Origin: Marivita lacus
GTDB lineage: Bacteria > Pseudomonadota > Alphaproteobacteria > Rhodobacterales > Rhodobacteraceae
Direction: 5' to 3'
NCBI RefSeq assembly: GCF_014637725.1
Contig: NZ_BMFC01000002.1
Span: forward strand, 310,907-374,906
DNA length: 64,000 nucleotides
This document shows positions 27,114 through 33,887 of the stretch, one piece after another (within the stretch, counting starts at the first letter, position 1; each line of letters opens with the position of its first letter). The translations under genes and the position numbers were made by a program. The notes beneath the pieces were generated by a model, which was not told the origin of the DNA, searched no databases, and was given only the letters and a program-made list of their open reading frames with translations.

Positions 27114-27173
27114 ATAGGTCCGTTCTGGCCCTTTTGTTTCGCGCGCGAAACATTGGGTCCGGAGTGGACCTAT
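27114..27173. repeat. Nested inverted repeats just after ntrX
   Basis: Outer arms ATAGGTCC (27114-27121) and GGACCTAT (27166-27173) enclose a 16-base perfect palindrome GTTTCGCGCGCGAAAC (27136-27151). The structure begins four bases after the ntrX stop, at the edge of the AT-rich insert. It could end the ntr transcript, act as an operator, or mark the insertion junction. There is no T tract for a standard terminator. Confidence 0.55.
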
Positions 27174-27355
27174 TAAGGGTTTGGTAACGTTGGGGAAGGT
27201 CTGGATTGGAAAATCGTTTCTTTTGGAGGCGCACCTGAGCCGAAGTCCGTTCACGTAGCATTGTTGTCCCATCTTAACGCTTTTTTCACGCGCTTATTTC
27301 AAAGATATGGACAGTAGTAGCTTCGTAGGTACTATGGAAAAAAAGGAGGTGCCAA

Positions 27356-27817
27356 ATGGCAGAGAGCATTCAGACGGATGAACCAATATTCACAATCGGT
27401 TATGAAAAGTCCACAATCGATGACTTTGTGAATAGACTTTCGGACGCGGAAATTGATGTTTTAGTAGACGTCCGTGAGCTTCCATTGTCTCGCAAAAAGG
27501 GTTTTTCAAAAAACGGTCTCAACGCTGCTGTCCGAGAGGCAGGTATCGACTACGTTCATGTCAAGGCGCTTGGTGACCCCAAGCTTGGCAGGGAAGCAGC
27601 GCGAGCTGGGGACCATGATCTATTTGTCGAGATATTCACTCGTCACATAGATGGTGAGGAAGCGCAATCGGCGCTAGCCGACCTTGCCGCTACTGTGAAG
27701 GGAAAGCGAATTTGTCTTACATGTTTTGAACGCCATCACGACGGCTGCCATCGCAAGATAGTTGCTGAGCGACTATCAAAAATGGTTGGGGCACGTATTG
27801 AGCATATCGCCGTGTGA
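27356..27817 (+). CDS. DUF488-domain protein
   Basis: A 153-residue protein of the DUF488 family, whose biochemical role is not established. Family features: the N-terminal FTIGYEKSTIDDFV, the basic loop DVRELPLSRKKGFSK (38-52), and the C-terminal cysteine cluster CLTCFERHHDGCHR with Cys120, Cys123, Cys131 and His132, which could bind metal or act as nucleophiles. A very strong ribosome binding site (AAAGGAGG) precedes the ATG. Codon use is AT-rich compared with the flanking ntrX and trkA, suggesting horizontal acquisition. The next gene starts about seven bases after its stop, so both are probably one functional unit. Confidence 0.88.
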   Translation: MAESIQTDEPIFTIGYEKSTIDDFVNRLSDAEIDVLVDVRELPLSRKKGFSKNGLNAAVREAGIDYVHVKALGDPKLGREAARAGDHDLFVEIFTRHIDGEEAQSALADLAATVKGKRICLTCFERHHDGCHRKIVAERLSKMVGARIEHIAV

Positions 27818-27824
27818 GCTGACC

Positions 27825-28598
27825 TTGAGTGATTGGCAACCTCCTGTCGAAGTATGCGTAATCGTAAAAGCTGCGCCTGAGACAGGTCAAACGCACGGTG
27901 AGACGGTGTGCGTGGCGGGGATCGATGTTTACGGTCAATGGCATCGGCTATATCCAATGCCTTTCAAGCTACTTAGCAGTAAACAAAAATTCAATCGCTG
28001 GGATATAATTCGTACAAGATGGCGAAGCGCTGCTCCAAAAGATTTGCGTCCTGAAAGCAAGCGAGTCGATCATGGATCACTTGAGAAGGTCCGCGAGGTT
28101 AAAGTATCAGAGCGCCATGAATTTGCGAGGCGCGCTATCGTGGAGAGCTTGTCAGAGGAAAAAGCAAAGGGTCGCTCTTTTGCTCTAATTCGACCAGAAA
28201 ACCCCGAATTTATCATTCGACGTTTGACTGAACCTGAAATGAAAAAGAACCAAAGGCGTCGTGATTTCCTTCTTAATCAAACAGATATGTTCTCGGGGGA
28301 TAGTACGGTGCTTACGCCCGACGTAGCTCCGTATTCATTTCACTACCGGTTCGTGCATGAAGGTAAGACTCTAACCCACACGTGTATTGATTGGGAAACG
28401 GAGCGAACGTTTTTTAAATGGCGTAGCCAATATGGCGAAGAAGCGACTTTGCGTCACATGGGCGAAAAGTGGGGACACGACATGCCATCGAGGGGAATAG
28501 CTTTCGCTATGGGCACGCATAGAGTAACGAAGTTCAATAAGTGGTTGTTATCTGGTGTAATCAGAGTAGATCATTCGACACAGCCAAGCCTATTGTGA
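27825..28598 (+). CDS. Unknown partner of the DUF488 protein
   Basis: Hypothetical protein of about 257 residues that I cannot place in a named family. The N-terminus has a strand-rich module: PPVEVCVIVKAAPETGQTHG, then ETVCVAGIDVYGQWHRLYPMPF, then FNRWDIIRTRW. The centre is charged, and the C-terminal half contains YSFHYRFVHEG, HTCIDWETERTFF and IAFAMGTHRVTKFNKWLLSGV. No membrane segment or signal peptide. No ATG fits: the frame is open from TTG 27762, inside the DUF488 gene, and I choose TTG 27825, just after its stop, because the conserved-looking module begins there. Same AT-rich composition as its neighbour. Confidence 0.75.
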   Translation: MSDWQPPVEVCVIVKAAPETGQTHGETVCVAGIDVYGQWHRLYPMPFKLLSSKQKFNRWDIIRTRWRSAAPKDLRPESKRVDHGSLEKVREVKVSERHEFARRAIVESLSEEKAKGRSFALIRPENPEFIIRRLTEPEMKKNQRRRDFLLNQTDMFSGDSTVLTPDVAPYSFHYRFVHEGKTLTHTCIDWETERTFFKWRSQYGEEATLRHMGEKWGHDMPSRGIAFAMGTHRVTKFNKWLLSGVIRVDHSTQPSLL

Positions 28599-28952
28599 GG
28601 TCGAATAATCAATTAGCTTGTAAGTATTCGCGCGCCCACACGGCGGCGATTTGGTGGGACCAGTGCTCCGCTTTGATCTTCTTTGGATGTGACCGAGATA
28701 AATCGAGGGATTCGACAGTTGGAACGCCACCGCGCGCGTCGGAGATGCGCGGCGGGTGAGCGTTGCGCGGATTCTTGGGAGTTCGGTGCGTGCGAGCACG
28801 CACCCTACGGGATGAATGCACCTATGATGAAAGTCGAGTTTGACGTTAACCATTTTGGCGAAAACTCCACGTTGCCGCCCAATTCTCAACCTTTTTGAGC
28901 GCGAACAATGGTTTGTCTCGATTTCGAGATTTTGAAAATTAGGAGATTTTTC
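28599..28952. other. Spacer of 354 bases without a supported gene
   Basis: This stretch between the DUF488 partner gene and the glycine-rich small gene holds no open frame with a plausible start on either strand that I would call. It contains one strong palindrome (28785-28804), a GC-rich patch, and an AT-rich tail (28880-28950) that probably holds the promoter of the small gene. The patchy composition suggests old insertion or deletion events. Confidence 0.6.
28785..28804. repeat. REP-like palindrome
   Basis: GGTGCGTGC-GA-GCACGCACC, nine base pairs around a two-base centre, flanked by CCTACGG. Sequences of the type GTAGGGTGCGTGC...GCACGCACC are common dispersed intergenic repeats in proteobacterial genomes. 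Only one copy was seen in this window. Confidence 0.6.
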
Positions 28953-29057
28953 ATGGGTAAAGGACAAGGAAACGGTGGCGGTTGGCCCAGCACAACCGGG
29001 AATCCTTCTGGCGGTGGCCGCTCCAATGGCTCTTCCGGTGGTGGAAAGAGCAAATAA
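28953..29057 (+). CDS. Glycine-rich 34-residue protein
   Basis: Tiny protein beginning MGKGQGNGGGWPSTTGNPSG and continuing with Gly/Ser/Asn up to a basic GGGKSK end; nearly 40 percent glycine, one tryptophan, no hydrophobic core, so probably disordered. It is supported by AGGAG six bases before the ATG, an intact stop and a clean intrinsic terminator right after. I recall similar WPSTTGNPSGGGR microproteins scattered through proteobacterial genomes with no known role. Too short for usual gene callers. It may be an independent transcript or belong with the DUF488 pair upstream. Confidence 0.75.
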   Translation: MGKGQGNGGGWPSTTGNPSGGGRSNGSSGGGKSK

Positions 29058-29061
29058 CTTG

Positions 29062-29090
29062 AAGGCTCCCAAAAGGGGCCTTTTTTCTTT
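29062..29090 (+). terminator. Intrinsic terminator after the glycine-rich small gene
   Basis: Stem AAGGCTCC / GGGGCCTT with a short A-rich loop followed by TTTTTTCTTTT, four bases after the small gene's stop. It would separate the insert from trkA transcription. Confidence 0.85.
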
Positions 29091-29225
29091 TCTCTTTTGC
29101 GTAGTCAACGGAAAGGTAAGGGAGGCAAGCGCAGCGCCAACACCCTCCCCAATTGACCCCACCCCGGACCTCTGCCACACAGAAGCCTGCGTCACAGCCA
29201 AGGGGCCCGTCCGCGGGCGTGTGTC

Positions 29226-30602
29226 ATGAAAGTCATCATCTGCGGAGCGGGTCAGGTCGGCTGGCAGATTGCGCGTCACCTCGCGGGCGAACGCAATGAC
29301 GTCACGGTTGTCGACAACAATGCCGAACTGGTGCGCCGGGCGACGGATGCGCTGGACGTGCAGGGGATCGCGGGGTTCGCGTCCTACCCGGATGTGCTCG
29401 AACAGGCGGGGGCGCGGGATGCCGACATGATCATCGCGGCGACCCATTCGGACGAGGTCAACATGGTGACCTGCCAGGTGGCGCATTCGGTGTTCTCGAT
29501 CCCGCGCAAGATCGCGCGGCTGCGGGCGAAATCCTACCTGACGGCGATCTATTCCGATCTCTACCGGCGCGATCACATGCCCATCGACGTGGTGATCAGC
29601 CCCGAGATGGAGGTGGCCGAGGCGGCGTTGCAGCGGCTGAACGCCCCGGCGGCGTTCGACACGGAAAAGTTCCTCGGGGGGGATGCGTCGCTGATGGGGC
29701 TGACCATCGACGCCGATTGCCCGATCATCAACACGCCGCTCAAGCAGCTGACGGATCTCTTCTCGACGCTGCGGAGCATCGTGGTGGGCATCCGCCGCGA
29801 GGGCACGCTGTTTGCGCCGGAATCGAACGATCAGATCTTCGCGGGCGATTCGTGCTACGTGATGTCCCACAGCGAGGACGTGCGCCGGACGCTCGAGATC
29901 TTCGGCAAGACCCATCACAAGCAGGAGCGGGTGGTGATCATCGGTGGCGGCAATGTCGGGCTGATGGTGGCCAAGGAGCTTGAACAGCGCACCGACCGGG
30001 TGCGGGTCAAGGTGATCGAGCGCAACCGCAAGAACGCCGAACGCGCCGCCGAGGCGCTGGAGCGGACGATTGTTCTGAATGGCGACGGGCTGGACGTGGC
30101 GCTGCTGGCCGAGGCCAATATCGAGCGCGCGGATGCGGTGCTGTGCGTGACCGATGACGACAAGACCAACATGCTGGCCGCGGTGCGCGCCAAGTCCGAG
30201 GGCTGCCGCATGGCGATCGCGCTGATCAACGACCCCACGCTGGAGCCGCTGATGGAACCGCTGGGGATCGACGCCTATATCAACCCGCGCTCGGTCACGG
30301 TCAGTTCGATCCTGCGCCATTTCCGCCACGGCCGGGTGCGCGCGGTCTATTCCATCGGCGATGCCGAGGCCGAGGTGATCGAGGCGGAGGTGCTGTCGAC
30401 CTCACCCATGGCCGGGCAGAGGCTGCGCGACATCGATTTCCCGGAAGGTGTGATCCTGGGCGCGGTCCGCAAGGCGGGCAAGGTCAAGCGCCCGACCGGG
30501 GCGATGGTGATCGAGGAAGGCGACCAGGTGGTCATCTTCACGTTGGCCAAGGACGTGCCGGAGGTCGAACGCCTGCTCCAGGTGTCGATCGACTTCTTCT
30601 GA
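29226..30602 (+). CDS. trkA: Trk potassium uptake protein TrkA
   Basis: Peripheral cytoplasmic subunit that gates the TrkH potassium channel by binding NAD(H) and nucleotides. The 458-residue protein has two RCK units, each with a Rossmann motif: MKVIICGAGQVGWQIARHL at the N-terminus and VVIIGGGNVGLMVAKEL near residue 237. Each is followed by a TrkA-C module. Four bases separate it from trkH, so the two are an operon. GC-rich like the core genome, in contrast to the insert upstream. Confidence 0.96.
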   Translation: MKVIICGAGQVGWQIARHLAGERNDVTVVDNNAELVRRATDALDVQGIAGFASYPDVLEQAGARDADMIIAATHSDEVNMVTCQVAHSVFSIPRKIARLRAKSYLTAIYSDLYRRDHMPIDVVISPEMEVAEAALQRLNAPAAFDTEKFLGGDASLMGLTIDADCPIINTPLKQLTDLFSTLRSIVVGIRREGTLFAPESNDQIFAGDSCYVMSHSEDVRRTLEIFGKTHHKQERVVIIGGGNVGLMVAKELEQRTDRVRVKVIERNRKNAERAAEALERTIVLNGDGLDVALLAEANIERADAVLCVTDDDKTNMLAAVRAKSEGCRMAIALINDPTLEPLMEPLGIDAYINPRSVTVSSILRHFRHGRVRAVYSIGDAEAEVIEAEVLSTSPMAGQRLRDIDFPEGVILGAVRKAGKVKRPTGAMVIEEGDQVVIFTLAKDVPEVERLLQVSIDFF

Positions 30603-30606
30603 TCCG

Positions 30607-32121
30607 ATGGCGCTGCTGTATCGCCTGCCGCTGTTGTTGCTGCTGACCGGGTTGGCGTCGGCGTCGATGATCGTGCCGGCCAGCGTGGCGCTCTGGGCCG
30701 AGGCCTATCACGACGCGCGGTCGTTCTTCTATTCGGGGCTTGTGGGGCTGATCTTCTGCGCGCTGACCGGGCTGGCGGTGGCCAACCGGACGCACAATCG
30801 CAATGCCATCCGCCAGCTGATCGCGCTGCTGGGCAGTTTCATGATCCTGCCCGTGGTGTTGGCGGTGCCGTTCTACGAGGCGATCCAGACCACGTCGTTT
30901 CTCAATGCCTACCTGGACATGGTGTCGAGCCTGACCACGACGGGCCTGCCGCTCTTCAGTGCCGAACGGTTGTCGATGGCCGAGCACCTGTGGCGTGCGC
31001 AGGTGGCGTGGATGGGCGGGCTGCTGATGTGGGTCGCGGCGGCGGCGATCCTTGCGCCGTTGAACCTTGGCGGGTTCGAGGTGACCTCTCTGGGTGAGCC
31101 GGGACAGGATGTGGTGGCCGGGGCCGCGCGGCGCGACACTGCCAATCCCGCAACGCGCCTGGCGCGCAGTGCCGCGGTGCTGGTGCCGGCCTACGGGCTG
31201 CTGACGCTGGCGCTCTGGGTGTTGCTGCTGGTGGCGGGGGACACGCCTTTCGTGGCGCTCACCCATGCGATGAGCGTGATGTCCACCTCGGGCATCTCGC
31301 CTGTGGGCGGACCCGCAGGAAGCGACAGCGGCATCGCGGGCGAGGCGATCATGGCGGTGTTCCTGCTCTTTGCGCTGTCGCGGGTGACCTTCTCGCAGGA
31401 CACCAGCACGGCGCAGAAGGCGGGGCTGTTCTACGATCCGGAATTCCGGCTCGGGCTGGCCATCGTGCTGATCGTGCCCACGCTGCTGGTGCTGCGGCAT
31501 TTCGTGGCGGCGCTGGATGTCGGGGACCAGAACAACATCGTCGCCGCCGCGCGCGCCTTCTGGGGGGCGGCCTTCACGGTGCTCTCCTTCCTGACCACCC
31601 ATGGCTATTCCAGCGTCGACTGGGCCGATGCGCGGGCCTGGTCCGGGCTGGCGACGCCGGGGCTGATCCTGATGGGGCTGGCGCTGATCGGGGGCGGCGT
31701 GGCGACGACGGCGGGCGGGGTCAAGCTGATGCGGGTGTTCGCGCTCAGCATGAACGGCATCCGCGAGGTCGACCGATTGGTGCACCCCTCCTCGGTGGGA
31801 CGCGCCGGGCTGGTGTCGCGGCGCACACGGCGCGAAGGGGCGTTCATCGCGTGGGTGTTCTTCATGATCTTCTCGATCACGCTGGCGGCGACCACGGCAG
31901 CGCTTGCGGGCTTCGGTGTGCCGTTCGAACAGGCTCTGGTTCTGGCAGTGGCCAGCCTCACCAATTGCGGCCCTCTGGTCGAGGTGGTACAAGCCGGACG
32001 GCTGGTGCTGATCGAGTTGGGCCCCGGCCCCAAGATCGTGGCGGCGATCGCCATGATCATGGGCCGTCTGGAAATGCTGGCACTTGTGGTTATTTTGACA
32101 CCAGATCTCTGGCGCGACTGA
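30607..32121 (+). CDS. trkH: Trk potassium transporter membrane subunit TrkH
   Basis: Inner membrane potassium channel-like subunit, 504 residues, with about ten to twelve hydrophobic helices. Selectivity-filter-like segments are visible: MVSSLTTTGLPLF, HAMSVMSTSGISPVGG, FLTTHGYSSVDW and AVASLTNCGPLVEV, each with the TTxG/TSxG/TxxG pattern of the four pore loops. GGGVATTAGGVKLMRVF is another family signature. Works with TrkA, encoded four bases upstream. Confidence 0.95.
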   Translation: MALLYRLPLLLLLTGLASASMIVPASVALWAEAYHDARSFFYSGLVGLIFCALTGLAVANRTHNRNAIRQLIALLGSFMILPVVLAVPFYEAIQTTSFLNAYLDMVSSLTTTGLPLFSAERLSMAEHLWRAQVAWMGGLLMWVAAAAILAPLNLGGFEVTSLGEPGQDVVAGAARRDTANPATRLARSAAVLVPAYGLLTLALWVLLLVAGDTPFVALTHAMSVMSTSGISPVGGPAGSDSGIAGEAIMAVFLLFALSRVTFSQDTSTAQKAGLFYDPEFRLGLAIVLIVPTLLVLRHFVAALDVGDQNNIVAAARAFWGAAFTVLSFLTTHGYSSVDWADARAWSGLATPGLILMGLALIGGGVATTAGGVKLMRVFALSMNGIREVDRLVHPSSVGRAGLVSRRTRREGAFIAWVFFMIFSITLAATTAALAGFGVPFEQALVLAVASLTNCGPLVEVVQAGRLVLIELGPGPKIVAAIAMIMGRLEMLALVVILTPDLWRD

Positions 32122-32244
32122 GCCTTGGCGGCACACTTGCCGAAATTCCTTGTTTTTCCACTGGAATTCGCGCGACTGCCAATACATAGTGGCGTGAAAT
32201 CACGACTGTCGGCGCGACAAAAGCAAGAATAAAGGCAAAAATTT

Positions 32245-32484
32245 ATGGCATCTGACAAGCAGAACCTTCAGGACGCGTTTCTCAACCACGTCCGCAAGAC
32301 AAAGGTGCCCGTAACCGTTTTCCTGATCAACGGCGTCAAATTGCAGGGCGTGATCACCTGGTTCGACAACTTCTGTGTGCTTTTGCGCCGGGATGGGCAG
32401 TCACAGCTTGTTTACAAGCATGCCATCTCGACCATCATGCCAGCACAGCCGATCAACCTGTATGACGGCGAAAGTGACAATTGA
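32245..32484 (+). CDS. hfq: RNA chaperone Hfq
   Basis: Hexameric Sm-like protein that pairs small RNAs with mRNAs. The 79-residue protein has Sm1 ([29 protein letters not shown]) and Sm2 ([13 protein letters not shown]), with the conserved KHAIS for poly-U binding. In Rhodobacteraceae Hfq affects photosynthesis, nitrogen and stress genes. Upstream is AT-rich with TAAAGGC as the likely ribosome binding site. The hflX start overlaps its stop. Confidence 0.98.
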   Translation: MASDKQNLQDAFLNHVRKTKVPVTVFLINGVKLQGVITWFDNFCVLLRRDGQSQLVYKHAISTIMPAQPINLYDGESDN

Positions 32485-33758
32485 AAGAAACTGAAGCGCA
32501 TGTAACCCCGGCTTGGGTTCTGCATCCCGACATCACCAGCGACCGCTCGCGGCGGGCGGCCCAACCCGCTTTGGCAGAGGCCGTGGCGCTTGCCGCTGCC
32601 TTGCCCGGGCTCGAGGTCGTCGGCAGCACAGTTGTGCGCCTGCCGAAACCGCAGCCCCGCGCCTTGTTCGGAACGGGCAAGATCGCGGAGCTTGACGCGC
32701 TCTTCAAGGCGCAGGACGTGGAACTTGTGCTGGTCGACGGGCCGGTCACGCCGGTGCAGCAGCGCAATCTGGAAAAGGCCTGGGGCGTCAAGGTGCTGGA
32801 CCGCACCGGGCTGATCCTCGAGATTTTCAGCGACCGCGCCGCCACCCGCGAAGGTGTGCTGCAGGTCGAGATGGCCGCGCTCAGCTACCAGCGCACCCGG
32901 CTGGTGCGCGCCTGGACCCACCTCGAACGGCAGCGTGGCGGATTGGGCTTTGTCGGTGGTCCCGGCGAGACCCAGATCGAGGCCGACCGCCGTGCCATCG
33001 ACGACCAGTTGGTGCGCCTGCGCAGACAGCTGGACAAGGTGGTCAAGACACGCGGCCTGCACCGCGCCGCGCGCGCCAAGGTACCGTACCCGATCGTGGC
33101 GCTGGTGGGTTATACCAACGCCGGAAAATCGACGCTGTTCAACCGCTTGACCGGGGCCGATGTGATGGTCAAGGACATGCTGTTCGCCACGCTCGATCCC
33201 ACGATGCGCGCGGTCAAGCTGCCGGACGGTCCCGAGGTGATCCTGTCGGACACGGTGGGCTTCATCAGCGACCTTCCGACTGAACTGGTCGCCGCGTTCC
33301 GCGCCACGCTCGAAGAGGTGCTGGCGGCCGATCTGATCCTGCATGTGCGCGACATCAGCCATTCCGCGACCGAGGAACAGGCGAAGGATGTGCGCGATAT
33401 CCTGAACTCGCTGGGGGTGACCAACACCACGCCCTTGCTCGAGGTCTGGAACAAGATCGACGCGATGGACATCGAGGCCCGCGAAGCCGCCCAAACCCGC
33501 GCGGATCGCGATGACGCGGTCTATGCCACATCCGCCCTGACCGGTGACGGGCTGGAGGCACTGCTTGAGGCGGTGTCGCAGATCCTGGAAGGCGACCGTC
33601 GCGTCGAGGTGATTCACCTGGGCTTCGACGAGGGCCGCAAGCGGGCATGGCTCTTCCAAAAAGAGCTGGTCGAGGAAGAGACCCAAGGCGAGACCGGCTA
33701 CAGCCTGCGCGTGCGCTGGTCCGCACAAGAGGCACGGCAGTTCGAAGCGTTGAAATAG
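32481..33758 (+). CDS. hflX: Ribosome-associated GTPase HflX
   Basis: GTPase that binds the large ribosomal subunit and helps split stalled or stress-hibernating ribosomes. The 425-residue protein has the HflX N-terminal domain ([43 protein letters not shown]), the coiled [13 protein letters not shown] signature, and G motifs [12 protein letters not shown] (G1), DTVG (G3) and NKID (G4). It begins with TTG at 32481 overlapping the hfq stop (ATTGA), so translation depends on hfq; no ATG fits the N-terminus. Confidence 0.95.
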   Translation: MKETEAHVTPAWVLHPDITSDRSRRAAQPALAEAVALAAALPGLEVVGSTVVRLPKPQPRALFGTGKIAELDALFKAQDVELVLVDGPVTPVQQRNLEKAWGVKVLDRTGLILEIFSDRAATREGVLQVEMAALSYQRTRLVRAWTHLERQRGGLGFVGGPGETQIEADRRAIDDQLVRLRRQLDKVVKTRGLHRAARAKVPYPIVALVGYTNAGKSTLFNRLTGADVMVKDMLFATLDPTMRAVKLPDGPEVILSDTVGFISDLPTELVAAFRATLEEVLAADLILHVRDISHSATEEQAKDVRDILNSLGVTNTTPLLEVWNKIDAMDIEAREAAQTRADRDDAVYATSALTGDGLEALLEAVSQILEGDRRVEVIHLGFDEGRKRAWLFQKELVEEETQGETGYSLRVRWSAQEARQFEALK

Positions 33759-33772
33759 GCGCAGGGCTTCAG

Positions 33773-33875
33773 GCTTCTCTGGTTCCAAATTACCTCGGGG
33801 GAGGCGCCGCAAGGCGACGGGGGCAGAGCCCCCAACGGCGCGCGCAGCGCGCCCCTGTCGGATGGCCAGCGGCCA
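33773..33875. repeat. Convergent-gene intergenic repeat, copy A
   Basis: Begins GCTTCTCTGGTTCC, runs through ACCTCGGGGGAGGCG and ends in the hairpin GGGGGC-AGA-GCCCCC (33819-33833). A second hairpin follows, TCGGATGGCC-AGC-GGCCATTCGA (33858-33880). It lies between convergent hflX and the acylase gene. Two relatives lie at 59.34-59.47 kb, also between convergent genes. Confidence 0.75.
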
Positions 33876-33887
33876 TTCGACATCTGC

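Noticed and set aside
28609-28821. 70-codon minus-strand frame in the accessory spacer
   Set aside because: Runs through the REP-like palindrome, lacks a ribosome binding site and shows no recognisable family; could be a decayed remnant but not supportable.
28590-30329. 579-codon minus-strand frame across the insert and trkA
   Set aside because: Mostly antisense to trkA; the remaining part crosses the terminator and the glycine-rich gene. Low-complexity His/Arg-rich product.
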